Counted from the first letter of the stretch, positions 39,615 to 48,463 are shown. The stretch: 64,000 bases of DNA from Microbacterium thalassium (GCF_014208045.1 NZ_JACHML010000001.1:2232001-2296000); one strand, 5' to 3'. Notes: a model not told the origin generated them from the sequence alone. A program made the numbers and translations.

Positions 39615-40400
39615 ATGCCCCAGGTGATCGAGTTCTCCGACGTCGTCGTCCGCCGAAACGCCAAAGACATCGTCGATCACCTCGACTGGCAGGTCGCCGA
39701 CGACGAGCGCTGGGTCATCCTCGGACCCAACGGAGCGGGCAAGACCACGCTGCTCCAGCTGGCCGCCACGACCATCCACCCGACGTCCGGAAAGGTCGAC
39801 GTCCTCGGTGAGCGGCTGGGCCGCTCGGACGTGTTCGAGCTTCGCCCGCGCATCGGATTCGCGTCGACCGCGATGGCGCGGCGCATCCCCGCCGACGAGA
39901 CCGTCCTGAACGTCGTGCTGACCGCCGCCTACTCGGTGCTCGGCCGCTGGCACGAGGACTACGAGGACATCGACGAGCGTCGTGCGCTGCGCGTGCTCGC
40001 CGAGTGGCACCTCGACGAGCTCGCCGACCGGACGTTCGGGACGCTGAGCGACGGCGAGCAGAAGCGCGTTCAGATCGCCCGCGCCGTCATGACCGACCCC
40101 GAGCTGCTGCTGCTGGACGAGCCGGCCGCGAGCCTCGACCTCGGCGCCCGCGAGGAGCTCGTGGCGCTGCTCAGCGGCTACGCGCAGGCTCCGACGACGC
40201 CGGCGATGATCATGGTCACGCACCACGTCGAGGAGATCCCGGTCGGCTTCACGCACGTCCTCCTGATCAACGAGGGGACCGTGGTCGCCGCGGGCCCGAT
40301 CGCCGAGACGCTGACGGCCGAAGCGCTCACCGAGACGTTCGGGCTGCCGATCACGCTGAACCAGGAGGGCGGCCGGTACGCCGCCCGCGCGACGCTCTGA
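39615..40400 (+). CDS. ABC transporter ATP-binding protein
   Basis: The 261-residue protein has one ABC domain: Walker A GPNGAGKTT, signature TLSDGEQKRVQIARA, Walker B LLLLDEPAASLDLG and switch His in MVTHHVEEIP. No membrane-domain gene is adjacent. The sequence resembles the stand-alone YlmA/ModF-like ATPases of actinobacteria, whose partner is unclear. The ATG at 39615 is 8 nt downstream of a TAGGCT hexamer made from the glgM stop, so it may be expressed independently from glgM. Confidence 0.85.
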   Translation: MPQVIEFSDVVVRRNAKDIVDHLDWQVADDERWVILGPNGAGKTTLLQLAATTIHPTSGKVDVLGERLGRSDVFELRPRIGFASTAMARRIPADETVLNVVLTAAYSVLGRWHEDYEDIDERRALRVLAEWHLDELADRTFGTLSDGEQKRVQIARAVMTDPELLLLDEPAASLDLGAREELVALLSGYAQAPTTPAMIMVTHHVEEIPVGFTHVLLINEGTVVAAGPIAETLTAEALTETFGLPITLNQEGGRYAARATL

Positions 40401-40476
40401 GCCCCCGAGACGCGATGAGCTCCGCGACGCGCTGATCCCACGCGCGGGCGATTCCGCGTTCCCGGCATCCGGCTGG

Positions 40477-40482
40477 TAGACT
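40477..40482 (+). promoter_or_regulatory. -10 hexamer of rpmE2
   Basis: TAGACT located 77 nt before the rpmE2 ATG, with a structured leader between. Confidence 0.5.
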
Positions 40483-40488
40483 TGCTCT

Positions 40489-40558
40489 TTGGTGCACTCG
40501 CACCGACAGACTTTGTCCGTCCTGGCAAAATCCAGGGCACCACTTCCAAAGGACTCCC
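40489..40558 (+). promoter_or_regulatory. Structured 5' leader of rpmE2, candidate L31 autoregulatory leader
   Basis: The leader has two small hairpins: GGTGC-ACTC-GCACC (40491-40504) and CCTGG-CAAAAT-CCAGG (40521-40536). A further GGCACC near 40536-40541 could pair with the first GGTGC instead. The ribosome binding site AAAGGA follows. Ribosomal protein L31 leaders are described in actinobacteria; a match to that family was not tested. Confidence 0.45.
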
Positions 40559-40807
40559 ATGAAGACTGACATCCACCCCGAGTACCAGGCCGTCGTGTTC
40601 CGCGACCTCGGTTCCGGCGAGCTGTTCCTCACCCGCTCCACCGTCACGAGCGACAAGACGGTCGAGGTCGACGGCGTCGAGTACCCCGTCATCGACGTCG
40701 AGATCTCGTCGGCTTCGCACCCGTTCTACACGGGCAAGCAGCGCATCATGGACTCGGCCGGTCGCGTCGAGAAGTTCAACAAGCGCTTCAAGAACTTCGG
40801 CAAGTAA
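40559..40807 (+). CDS. rpmE2: 50S ribosomal protein L31 type B
   Basis: The 82-residue ribosomal protein starts [17 protein letters not shown] and has [24 protein letters not shown]. It lacks the four zinc-binding cysteines of type A L31, so it is the zinc-independent type B form. In many bacteria type B L31 is induced by zinc starvation through Zur. No Zur-like box was recognised here, and the long structured leader points to ribosomal-protein feedback instead. A textbook terminator follows the gene. Confidence 0.95.
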   Translation: MKTDIHPEYQAVVFRDLGSGELFLTRSTVTSDKTVEVDGVEYPVIDVEISSASHPFYTGKQRIMDSAGRVEKFNKRFKNFGK

Positions 40808-40816
40808 GCCGCTTCC

Positions 40817-40844
40817 GAAAGGCCCCGCTTCGGCGGGGCCTTTC
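40817..40844. terminator. Terminator after rpmE2
   Basis: GAAAGGCCCCGC and GCGGGGCCTTTC form a perfect 12-bp stem with a TTCG tetraloop, between rpmE2 and the convergent exonuclease gene. Confidence 0.85.
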
Positions 40845-40885
40845 GTCGTCTCCGGGGTCGTTGCGCTGCGGCGGGAGCCTGCGCG

Positions 40886-41617
40886 TCAGCGGATCGGCCA
40901 GCGGCCGTCGACGGTGTCGTCGGGGTCGATCCTCCCGATGCGGACGAAGTACTCGGTGAGGCTGTCGGCCTGCGCCCGCGCCCACGACACCTGTCGCGTG
41001 TGCAGCTCGGCCGCGGTCGGCGGCAGCGAATCCGCGAACCGCTCCGCGATCGCCTGGGCGACGCGGCCCGCGGCGACGGCGTCGGCCGACGCGTCGTGGG
41101 CGCCGTCGAGGCGGACGGCGTAGTGCGCCGCGACGACCTCGAGCGTGCGCTTGCCGCGCCGGTACCGGTCGTACGCCTTGTCGACGACGAGCGGATCGAT
41201 GACCGGCGACGGATCGATGATCGGGGCGATGCCGTGGCGGACCGCCTCGTGCTTGAGGAGCGAGAAGTCGTACGGCGCGTTGTACGCGACGACCGGAACC
41301 CCGGCATCGAGCAGCGCTCGCAGGGCGGCGACGACCTCGGTCACCACCTCGCCGGCGGGTCGGCCCTCTCGCCGGGCCCGCTCGGTCGTGATCCCGTGCA
41401 CCGCCGTGGCACCGACCGGGATCTCGACGCCGGGATCGGCCAGCCAGTCCTGCGCACGGGTCACGCTGCCGGACGCATCGAGCATCCCGACGTGCGCCGT
41501 CACGATGCGGTCGCGCCCGACGTCGATGCCCGTCGTCTCGAGGTCGAAGACGCCGACGGCGCTCGTCCACTCGGGAACGTCGAAGAGGGGGAGCGGCTCG
41601 GGCTGCCACGGTTCCAT
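40886..41617 (-). CDS. DEDD-family 3'-5' exonuclease (DnaQ-like)
   Basis: The 243-residue protein has the exonuclease motifs of the DnaQ fold: Exo I VFDLETTGID, Exo II VAYNAPYDFSLL and Exo III HDASADAVAAGRVA (DEDDh type). It is similar to the epsilon subunit-like exonucleases of actinobacteria that act alone rather than in the replisome. The ATG at 41617 is preferred over 41647 because it lies 8 nt after a TACCGT hexamer and gives a normal N-terminus (MEPWQPEPLPLFDV). It may act in repair or in RNA/DNA end trimming. Confidence 0.85.
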   Translation of the reverse strand: MEPWQPEPLPLFDVPEWTSAVGVFDLETTGIDVGRDRIVTAHVGMLDASGSVTRAQDWLADPGVEIPVGATAVHGITTERARREGRPAGEVVTEVVAALRALLDAGVPVVAYNAPYDFSLLKHEAVRHGIAPIIDPSPVIDPLVVDKAYDRYRRGKRTLEVVAAHYAVRLDGAHDASADAVAAGRVAQAIAERFADSLPPTAAELHTRQVSWARAQADSLTEYFVRIGRIDPDDTVDGRWPIR

Positions 41618-41624
41618 GCCGCCC

Positions 41625-41630
41625 ACGGTA
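41625..41630 (-). promoter_or_regulatory. -10 hexamer, leaderless start of the exonuclease gene
   Basis: Minus-strand TACCGT ending 8 nt before the ATG at 41617; it decides that start over the upstream ATG at 41647. Confidence 0.45.
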
Positions 41631-41688
41631 TGCCCGGCATCCGACATCGCGTGCGAAGCGCACGGCGAGCCTTCAGCACGACGGCTCG

Positions 41689-41694
41689 TAGACT
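41689..41694 (+). promoter_or_regulatory. -10 hexamer, leaderless start of the 41701 hydrolase
   Basis: TAGACT ending 7 nt before the GTG at 41701, the same sequence and spacing as at uvrA. Confidence 0.5.
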
Positions 41695-41700
41695 CGACGG

Positions 41701-42594
41701 GTGCCGACCGCGAACCCCTACGCCGCGCGTCTCGCGGACGTCCCGGTCCGTCGAGACGAGGTCGACGTGCTGGGCGGGACGACGGCGTACTGGACCTACG
41801 GTCCCCACGACGCCCCGGTCACGGTCCTCGCCGTGCACGGGTTCCGCGGCGAGCATCACGGCCTCGAGCCGGTCGTCGCGCACCTTCCCGGCATCCGCGT
41901 CGTCATGCCCGACCTTCCCGGGTTCGGCGAGACGGCGCCGCTTCCGGGGCGCGCGCACGACGTCGCGGCATACGCCGAGTGGCTGACCGCGTTCCACGCC
42001 GCGGCGGCGCCGGACGCCGTCGTGCTCGGGCACTCCTTCGGCTCGATCGTGTCGGCCGCGGCCGTCGCGGGCGGACTCGACACGCGTGCGCTCATCCTGG
42101 TGAATCCCATCGGCGCGCCCGCTCTCGAGGGGCCTCGCGGCATCATGACGCGTCTCGCGATCCTGTACTACGCGCTCGGCGCCCGCCTGCCCGAGAGCCT
42201 CGGCACCGCTCTGCTGCGCAACGGCCTGATCGTGCGGGTGATGAGCGAGACGATGGCGAAGACGCGCGACAAGGGCATCCGCGCGTTCGTGCACGACCAG
42301 CACGACACCTACTTCTCGCGCTTCACCGACCGCGACGTGCTGCGCGAGGCGTTCGTCACGAGCGTGTCGCACGACGTGCGCGAATTCGCGGGCCGCATCG
42401 ATGTGCCGACGCTGCTGGTCGCCGCCGAGCGCGACGACATCACGCCGATCGAGAAGGAGCGCGAGCTGCACGCCCTCTTCGCCGACTCGCGTCTCGTCGA
42501 GATCCCCGACGTGGGCCACCTCATCCACTACGAGACGCCGGCCGAAGCGGCATCCGCCATCGAGGACTTCCTGGGCGAGGTCAGTCCCCGCTGA
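41701..42594 (+). CDS. Alpha/beta hydrolase
   Basis: The 297-residue protein has the hydrolase fold with VLAVHGFRGEHHGL (oxyanion hole), PDLPGFGETAP, nucleophile elbow LGHSFGSIVSAAA, the acid in AAERDDITPI and catalytic His in VGHLIHYETP. It resembles C-C bond or ester hydrolases; the substrate is unknown. The GTG start is supported by the leaderless -10. Its last 14 bases overlap the convergent CGNR gene, so the two messages are antisense at their ends. Confidence 0.83.
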   Translation: MPTANPYAARLADVPVRRDEVDVLGGTTAYWTYGPHDAPVTVLAVHGFRGEHHGLEPVVAHLPGIRVVMPDLPGFGETAPLPGRAHDVAAYAEWLTAFHAAAAPDAVVLGHSFGSIVSAAAVAGGLDTRALILVNPIGAPALEGPRGIMTRLAILYYALGARLPESLGTALLRNGLIVRVMSETMAKTRDKGIRAFVHDQHDTYFSRFTDRDVLREAFVTSVSHDVREFAGRIDVPTLLVAAERDDITPIEKERELHALFADSRLVEIPDVGHLIHYETPAEAASAIEDFLGEVSPR

Positions 42595-43150
42595 CCGCCT
42601 CGCGGGCCTTGCGGCGGCGATACGCGTTGACGTTCATGCGGTTGCCGCAGTTGCCGGTGTCGCAGTAGCGCTTCGACCGGTTCTTCGAATAGTCGATGTA
42701 GACGCTCAGGCAGTCGTCGGCCGCGCACACGCGGACCCGCTCGTACTCGTCGGCGCGGATGATGTCGACGAACGCCATCGCCGCCTCGACGAGGATGCGG
42801 GTGGCCAGCGGCGCGTGCGGGGGAGTGGCGTGGATGTGCCAGTCGTACTCGTCGTGGATCGCGAGCTGCGGCATGGCCTCGCCGTCGCGCAGCATGGCGG
42901 TGACCAGCGGCACCGCGCCCTCGCGATCGACCAGCCACAGTTCGCGCAGGCGCGGGCGGATGGCGCGCACGGAGGCGAGTTCGTCGAGGTCGCGGTCGAT
43001 GTGCCCCGAGTACGGGTGGACGGCGAGATAGCGGTCGAGCGCCGCGACGTCGCCGAGCGTGTCCAGGCGCTCGGTGTCGGTCGCCGGCAGGGTGTTCACG
43101 AGGTCGACAGCGGCCGCCAGGGCATCCCGCGTGTCACGACCGAAAACCAT
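42581..43150 (-). CDS. CGNR zinc-finger transcriptional regulator
   Basis: The 189-residue protein has an N-terminal ABATE-type ligand-binding region (MVFGRDTRDALAAAVDLVNTL) and a C-terminal CGNR zinc finger: CAADDCLSVYIDYSKNRSKRYC, then CGNRMNVNAYRRRK, which binds DNA. AGGAG lies 5 nt before the ATG. It is divergent from an EamA transporter, a typical regulator-target pair. A 10-bp direct repeat in the shared promoter region may be its site, though one copy covers its own ribosome binding site. Confidence 0.9.
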   Translation of the reverse strand: MVFGRDTRDALAAAVDLVNTLPATDTERLDTLGDVAALDRYLAVHPYSGHIDRDLDELASVRAIRPRLRELWLVDREGAVPLVTAMLRDGEAMPQLAIHDEYDWHIHATPPHAPLATRILVEAAMAFVDIIRADEYERVRVCAADDCLSVYIDYSKNRSKRYCDTGNCGNRMNVNAYRRRKAREAVSGD

Positions 43151-43154
43151 GTTG

Positions 43155-43211
43155 ACTCCTGACAATCATCGGCAGTACTGTCACCAGTGTAAGCACGTTT
43201 CACTCCTGACA
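43155..43211. repeat. Direct repeat ACTCCTGACA (two copies, 47 bp apart) in the CGNR/EamA divergent promoter
   Basis: The copies are at 43155-43164 and 43202-43211. Between them lie TACTGT (43177-43182, possible rightward -10) and, on the minus strand, TACACT (43191-43186, possible leftward -10). The pair frames both promoters, as operators often do. Confidence 0.45.
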
Positions 43212-43225
43212 CCCCGGACGGCCCC

Positions 43226-44215
43226 ATGAGCACGTCGACCGCGCCGATCGCGATCGTCCCCGCCCTTCCCGTATCCCGCGGCCTCACATCGGGTCTGGTC
43301 ATGGCCCTCGGCTCGGCGCTGGCGTTCTCGTCCAGCGGACCCCTGGTCAAGCCGCTGTTCGAGGCGGGATGGTCGCTCACGTCGGTGCTCGCCGTGCGCA
43401 TGGGCGTGGCGGGGCTCGTCCTCGCGCCCGCCCTCGTGCGCGTCCTCATCCGGCAGCGCGGGTTCGTCCGCCGGCACGGCGTGTTGCTGGTCGGCTTCGC
43501 GCTGACCGGCGTCATGGGCTGCCAGCTGTTCTACTTCTCGGCCATGCAGCGGATGCCGGTGGCCGTGGCGCTGCTGATCCAGTACATCGCGCCGGTGCTC
43601 GTGGTGGTGTGGGTCTGGCTGCGAACGCGGCGGCGGCCCTCGAACCTCGTGATCGGCGGGTCGGCGGTCGCGATGGCCGGCCTCGTGCTGGTCATCGACC
43701 TCGCCGGCGCCCGCTTCGACGCCCTCGGCACGCTGTTCGCCCTCGGTGCGGCGGTGTGCGCGGCGGCGTACTTCGTGATCTCGGAGCGCACGGGCGACGA
43801 TCTGCCGCCGCTCGCCCTCGCGGCCGGCGGCCTGCTGATCGGGGCGGCGGTGACGATCCTCCTCGGCGTCACCGGCATCATCCCGTTCGCCGCGCCGGCC
43901 GTGAGCGTTGTCGTCGCCGGCATGGAGGTGCCGTGGTTCGTGCCGCTGCTGTGGGTGGCGACCGCGTCGACCGCTGTCGGCTACGCGTTCGGCGTCATGG
44001 CGGTGCCGCGCATCGGCTCGCGTCTGGCCTCGTTCGTCGGGCTCGGCGAGGTGCTGTTCGCCCTCGGCTTCGCGTGGCTGCTGCTGGGGGAGACCCCCGC
44101 GCCGATCCAGTTCCTCGGCGGCGCGCTGGTCCTGCTCGGCGTCGTCGCTGTGCGCATGGATGCCGACAGCGCGGGCACGCCGCAGGGCCCGGCGGCGGTG
44201 GTGCCGGCGCCCTAG
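43226..44215 (+). CDS. EamA-family (DMT) transporter
   Basis: The 329-residue protein has ten membrane helices in two EamA repeats, as in drug/metabolite exporters such as RhtA or YdcZ-like carriers. Visible parts are SGLVMALGSALAFSSSGPLVK (helix 1) and a second half with ALGAAVCAAAYFVISERTGDD. A proline/alanine tail ends the protein. The substrate is unknown; amino acids or related metabolites are usual. It is divergent from the CGNR regulator, which probably controls it. The stop is 4 bp from that of the convergent SARP-STAND gene. Confidence 0.88.
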   Translation: MSTSTAPIAIVPALPVSRGLTSGLVMALGSALAFSSSGPLVKPLFEAGWSLTSVLAVRMGVAGLVLAPALVRVLIRQRGFVRRHGVLLVGFALTGVMGCQLFYFSAMQRMPVAVALLIQYIAPVLVVVWVWLRTRRRPSNLVIGGSAVAMAGLVLVIDLAGARFDALGTLFALGAAVCAAAYFVISERTGDDLPPLALAAGGLLIGAAVTILLGVTGIIPFAAPAVSVVVAGMEVPWFVPLLWVATASTAVGYAFGVMAVPRIGSRLASFVGLGEVLFALGFAWLLLGETPAPIQFLGGALVLLGVVAVRMDADSAGTPQGPAAVVPAP

Positions 44216-44219
44216 GCGC

Positions 44220-47200
44220 CTATTCGGTGGGAAACGTGCAGGTCTCGCGGTATTCGCCGACCGGGGAGAGATGGGTGTCCCACTCGGCCTGGGTCAGGTT
44301 GCGGCCGGCGATGCGGCATACCTGCTCGAACCAGACGTCGGGGTCCAGGCTCCACCGCACGACGCCCGCAGGCATGCTCACGAGCATGGAATCACCGGAC
44401 GGATCGAGGTCGACCACGACGCCCGTGAGGGAATGGATGGCGGGGATCGGGTCGCCGAGCAGCCGGCCCGCCTCGAGGTCGTAGACGGCGACGGCCGGGT
44501 CTCGCGTCCCCGCGACCATGATCGAGTCGTCCGCCGACAGTGCGAGCTGGTAGAGCTCGCCCGCGGGGGCGGGGAGGACCTCCAGGGGCTCCAAGCGCTC
44601 ATCCATGACGACGAGGGACCCGTACCCGCCGACGATGACACGCGCGTCCGAGGTCATGGCGATCGCCGCCGCGTCGGGCGGGGAGGACTCGGCCAGCTGC
44701 TCGCCCGTGGATGCATCGAAGACCCCGACCCAGCTGCCGGAGACGGCATCGGGATCGTCGTTCGACGACAGGAACGCGACGCGCGATCCGTCCTCGTTCG
44801 TGGCGGCGTCGTATCCGGGCCCGGCGATCTGGAAGCTCACGTCGATCGGCTCGTGAGAGGACGGATCCATCGCTTCGACCTCGCCCGAGCAGCACGCCAT
44901 GTCGTAGAAGACCGTGCCGTCGCGGCTGGTCCTCGGCTCCGCCCACGTGTACGGCTCGGAGCGCTGATGGTCATGGAGGTCGGCGGGGACCTCGGTCCCG
45001 GCAGCGACGTCGATGTAGTAGTTCTCCCGGTCGCCTGTCACGGTCCGGATGATGCCCGAGCCCACCCAGTAGGCGACGCTCGCGGTGAACTCGTGCACCG
45101 TCTCGTTCGTGAGGGCGTCACGCACCTCGTATCGGATGTCGGGGAGAGGCGCCCCTTCCGGCTCGATGAGCAGATACTGCCCGCTCGGGTCGAAGCCGGT
45201 CACGGAGTAGCCGGGCACCTCGACTTCTGTCACCGAGCGCGGCGTCCCCGACAGCTGCCAGCGTCCGATGCTCGGCGACACCGCGCTCATGATGAGCAGC
45301 TCGTCGTCGTCGGTGACCGTGAGCTCGCCGGTTGCGCCGAGCTGATAGTCGAGCCGCAGGCCCGTGCGCTCTCCGGTCTCGAGATCGCGCTCCTCGATGA
45401 GTCCGTCCACATCACCGCAGTACAAGCGTCCCGTGTCCTCCGCGACCGCCGGATAGATGCAGGGGATCCCGTAGACCTCGTCCTGCTGCCACACGATCCC
45501 GCCCTCGGCGTCGAGCCTGACGATCCCCAGGTGGCCGACGGCGACGAACCCACCGTCGTCGAGCGGCAGGAGCCTCGTGCTGATGTACATGCCGGGTGCC
45601 GGCCTGCTGTCGACGATGTCGAGAGTGTTCGGGTCCAGCGTGATCAGCCGGTCGTCGATCATGCCCGCGACCATCATGCCGTCCACGAAGGCGATCGACC
45701 CCTGCCAATCACCGGTGCCGTTCCACCCCGGGGCCACCGACTCGCGCGTTCGCACTTCTCCATTGCGGAGATCGATGACGACGAGATCGCCTTCGAAGTC
45801 GTCGATGTACGCCGCATAGTTGCCCGCGGGGCTCAGCGCGTAGTTGCCCAGGGACCGTTCGAGGGTGAGCGGTGCGAAGGGCATCGATCCCGATTCGAGG
45901 TCGATGACCGAGAGAACGCTCCCGTACTCGCCCTCCGCGGAGATCTCGGCGTCGTCCGTGATGACGGCCGTCTTCCCGTCGGGCGTGACGGTCACGAAAG
46001 GTCGTCGCGGGCTCCCGCTGGGGGGCAGTGCGATATCCAGCGAGCGGATGAGTCCACCGGTGCGCACATCCCTGACGTCGACATACTGCTCGTCCCGGAC
46101 GATGAGGGCCGTCTCGTTGCCGGGAAGGATCGCGCCGCCGACGCGCTGCTCGGTGTCCGGTATGAAGACGCTCTCCACGGCGCCGGCATCGGAGCCGAGA
46201 AGGCCGAGCAGCATCCCCCGGGCCCGAGCGTCATCCGGCCAACGCCGGTACGCCTCGGCCGCGAGCAGCGCCGCGACCGTTCGGTCGGTGTCGCGGAGCG
46301 CACGCGTCTCGTTCGCGAGGGCGTCGATGCGGGCGCTCTCGGCAGCGGCGGCCTCTCCGACGGCGCTGCGGACGGCGAGCCCGCCCGTGACGATGGCGAC
46401 GACCGCGACGACCGCGACCCCCGCGATCGCGAGCCGCAGGCGCCGATTCTGGCGGCGCTCGGCAGCGGCCGCCTCGGCGAGCGCTCGCTTCTCGTCCTTC
46501 TCATGCGCGGCCGACGCCTCGACGAACGCGACCTCGGTCGGTGTCAGGCTCGGGTCGATCCGCTCGCGAAGGTCGAGCATCGCCTGCAGTCGAACGCCGC
46601 GCGCGAGGTCGTCGTCGTGGCGGCCGCCTTCGTCCCACGCCTGTGCTCCGGTTTCGAGGTGGCCGAGGACGGTGAGATCCTCCGCGCCGTCCTGCACCCA
46701 GGTGCGGAAGCGCGGCCACGCGCGGGTGAGGGACTCGTGGGCGAGGACGACCGAGTCGCCCTCGACGCTCAGCAGCCGCGCGTGGGCGAGCTGCCCGAAC
46801 AGCCGAGCATGGGCGGGGTCGTCTCGCAGCGGCGCCGTGAGCAGTCGTCGTCGAACCGGAAGACCGTCCGGAGCGAGGGCGACGAGCCGGAGGAGCGTGG
46901 AGCGGCACAGCTCCTGGTCCGCGGTGTCCAGTCCTGCGTACAGGCGGTCGGCCGACTGCGCGATGGCGCCGTCGATGCCGCCGGTGGCCTCGTATCCGGC
47001 GACCGTGAGAACGCGCCCTTCACGGCGAACCCAGGTCTCGGCGAGCGCGTGCGAGAGATGGGGAAGGACACCCGTTGCGCCGGCGGCATCCCGCAACATC
47101 AATTCGACCAGTCCGGGCTCGAGGCGCAGCCCGGCTCGCGCGGCGGGCTCCTCGACGACTCGCCTCAGGTCGTCGTCGCCCAAGGGCGAGACGACGAGCA

Positions 47201-48410
47201 CGCTCTCCGACATGAGCGGGCCGAGTGACGGGTCGGCGGCGCAGCGGTCGAGGAAGTCCGAGCGCACCGTGACGATCGCCTTGCCCCCGTCGCGGACGAA
47301 CGCCGCGAGCATGGCGGCGACCTGGGCGCCGACGGCGGCGCCGCCCTCGAGCACCTCTTCGAACTGATCGACGACGACGGCGTCCGTCGAGGTCCGGGCT
47401 TCGATCGCGCTGCGCAGGGTCTCGGCGATCGCGGGATCGGGACCGAGGACGAGGACGCGCCGCCCGCGTCGCCGCAGCGAGGGCACGACACCCGCGCGCA
47501 CGAGGGAGGACTTGCCCGAGCCGGATGCTCCCGTGACGATCAGCAGCCCCGTGGCGTCGAGCCTGCGGGCAGCGGTCGCGATCTCGTCCTCGCGGCCGAA
47601 ATAGTCGCCGGCGTCGCCTTCCTGGTAGGTCCCGAGCCCGCGGTACGGGCAGTCGGCACGCGTCGGGGTCGCCGACGGTCCCGTGTCGAGGGAGTCGTCC
47701 TGCTGCAGGATGGCGGCTTCGAGCTGCCGGAGCTCGTGGCCCGCGTCGACGCCGAGTTCGTCGGCGAGTCGTTCGCGCGCGGATCGGAGGACGGCGAGGG
47801 CGTCGGCCTGGCGTCCGGCGCGGTAGCAGGAGAGTGCGAGGAGGGTCCAGCGCGACTCGCGCAGCGGCTCGTCGCGGACGAGGCGTTCGGCATCCGGGAT
47901 GACGCCGGCCGCGTCGCCGGCGTCGAGGCGGGCGCGGAGCATCGCCTCGGTCGCCTCGACGCGCACGTGTTCGAGGTCGGATGCCGCGGCCGCCGCCTCC
48001 GGCCACGCCGAGATCTCTTCATAGGGCCGTCCTCGCCACAGCTCCAGCGCCTTGCCGAACGCGGCCGCCGCGCGATCGGGCTCGTCCGCGCGGTGCAGGT
48101 CGCGCGCCCGCGACACGAGCGATTCGAAGCGGCGGGCGTCGATCTCCTCCGGGTCGATGTCGAGGTGGTATCCCACGGCGGTCGTGACGATGCGTCCCGC
48201 GCCGAGCGTCTTGCGGAGCCGTGCGATCGCGGCCTGGACCTGCTTGTTCCAGGTGGCGGGAGGTTCGGTGTCGGGCCACACGACCTCGGCGAGCTCCTGC
48301 GCGGTGATGGGCTGCCCGTCGCGCACGACGAGCGCGGCGAGCACGGCCAGCTCTCGCGGATACAGCCGCGCCGTCTCGACGCGCATCGGCCCCAGAACGT
48401 CGATGGACAT
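44220..48410 (-). CDS. Transmembrane SARP/BTAD-STAND-beta-propeller regulator 1
   Basis: This 1,396-residue protein combines regions rarely seen together. Residues 1-95 form an OmpR-type winged helix (MSIDVLGPMRV, then TWNKQVQAAIARLRKTLG) and about 98-240 a bacterial transcriptional activation (BTAD) repeat region, together a SARP-like DNA-binding part. Residues about 253-640 are an nSTAND1-type NTPase: CPYRGLGTYQ, Walker A GASGSGKSS at 294-302, Walker B-like VVVDQFEEVLE. A membrane helix lies at about 658-680, with arginines before it, so the N-terminus is cytoplasmic. A helical segment and about 650 residues of WD40/propeller-like beta repeats follow, ending in a two-cysteine WSLDPDVWFEQVCRIAGRNL motif. 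The start at 48410 follows from the promoter. It is a paralogue of the next gene. An exported-signal sensor controlling transcription is inferred. Confidence 0.8.
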   Translation of the reverse strand: MSIDVLGPMRVETARLYPRELAVLAALVVRDGQPITAQELAEVVWPDTEPPATWNKQVQAAIARLRKTLGAGRIVTTAVGYHLDIDPEEIDARRFESLVSRARDLHRADEPDRAAAAFGKALELWRGRPYEEISAWPEAAAAASDLEHVRVEATEAMLRARLDAGDAAGVIPDAERLVRDEPLRESRWTLLALSCYRAGRQADALAVLRSARERLADELGVDAGHELRQLEAAILQQDDSLDTGPSATPTRADCPYRGLGTYQEGDAGDYFGREDEIATAARRLDATGLLIVTGASGSGKSSLVRAGVVPSLRRRGRRVLVLGPDPAIAETLRSAIEARTSTDAVVVDQFEEVLEGGAAVGAQVAAMLAAFVRDGGKAIVTVRSDFLDRCAADPSLGPLMSESVLVVSPLGDDDLRRVVEEPAARAGLRLEPGLVELMLRDAAGATGVLPHLSHALAETWVRREGRVLTVAGYEATGGIDGAIAQSADRLYAGLDTADQELCRSTLLRLVALAPDGLPVRRRLLTAPLRDDPAHARLFGQLAHARLLSVEGDSVVLAHESLTRAWPRFRTWVQDGAEDLTVLGHLETGAQAWDEGGRHDDDLARGVRLQAMLDLRERIDPSLTPTEVAFVEASAAHEKDEKRALAEAAAAERRQNRRLRLAIAGVAVVAVVAIVTGGLAVRSAVGEAAAAESARIDALANETRALRDTDRTVAALLAAEAYRRWPDDARARGMLLGLLGSDAGAVESVFIPDTEQRVGGAILPGNETALIVRDEQYVDVRDVRTGGLIRSLDIALPPSGSPRRPFVTVTPDGKTAVITDDAEISAEGEYGSVLSVIDLESGSMPFAPLTLERSLGNYALSPAGNYAAYIDDFEGDLVVIDLRNGEVRTRESVAPGWNGTGDWQGSIAFVDGMMVAGMIDDRLITLDPNTLDIVDSRPAPGMYISTRLLPLDDGGFVAVGHLGIVRLDAEGGIVWQQDEVYGIPCIYPAVAEDTGRLYCGDVDGLIEERDLETGERTGLRLDYQLGATGELTVTDDDELLIMSAVSPSIGRWQLSGTPRSVTEVEVPGYSVTGFDPSGQYLLIEPEGAPLPDIRYEVRDALTNETVHEFTASVAYWVGSGIIRTVTGDRENYYIDVAAGTEVPADLHDHQRSEPYTWAEPRTSRDGTVFYDMACCSGEVEAMDPSSHEPIDVSFQIAGPGYDAATNEDGSRVAFLSSNDDPDAVSGSWVGVFDASTGEQLAESSPPDAAAIAMTSDARVIVGGYGSLVVMDERLEPLEVLPAPAGELYQLALSADDSIMVAGTRDPAVAVYDLEAGRLLGDPIPAIHSLTGVVVDLDPSGDSMLVSMPAGVVRWSLDPDVWFEQVCRIAGRNLTQAEWDTHLSPVGEYRETCTFPTE

Positions 48411-48417
48411 GGCGGCC

Positions 48418-48446
48418 ATGTTCGTCCCGGTATAGGTCGGGGTCAA
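48418..48446 (-). promoter_or_regulatory. Promoter of SARP-STAND gene 1
   Basis: On the minus strand TTGACC (48446-48441), a 17-bp spacer and GAACAT (48423-48418), ending 8 nt before the ATG at 48410. This fits a leaderless message and argues against the ATG at 48419, which would lie inside the -10. The paralogue's promoter has the same elements at the same spacing. Confidence 0.55.
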
Positions 48447-48463
48447 CAACACCCGTCGAGGCC

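Noticed and set aside
43908..47228. A 1,106-codon plus-strand frame over the SARP-STAND gene 1
   Set aside because: The minus-strand frame has clear domain motifs and a paralogue; this one does not.
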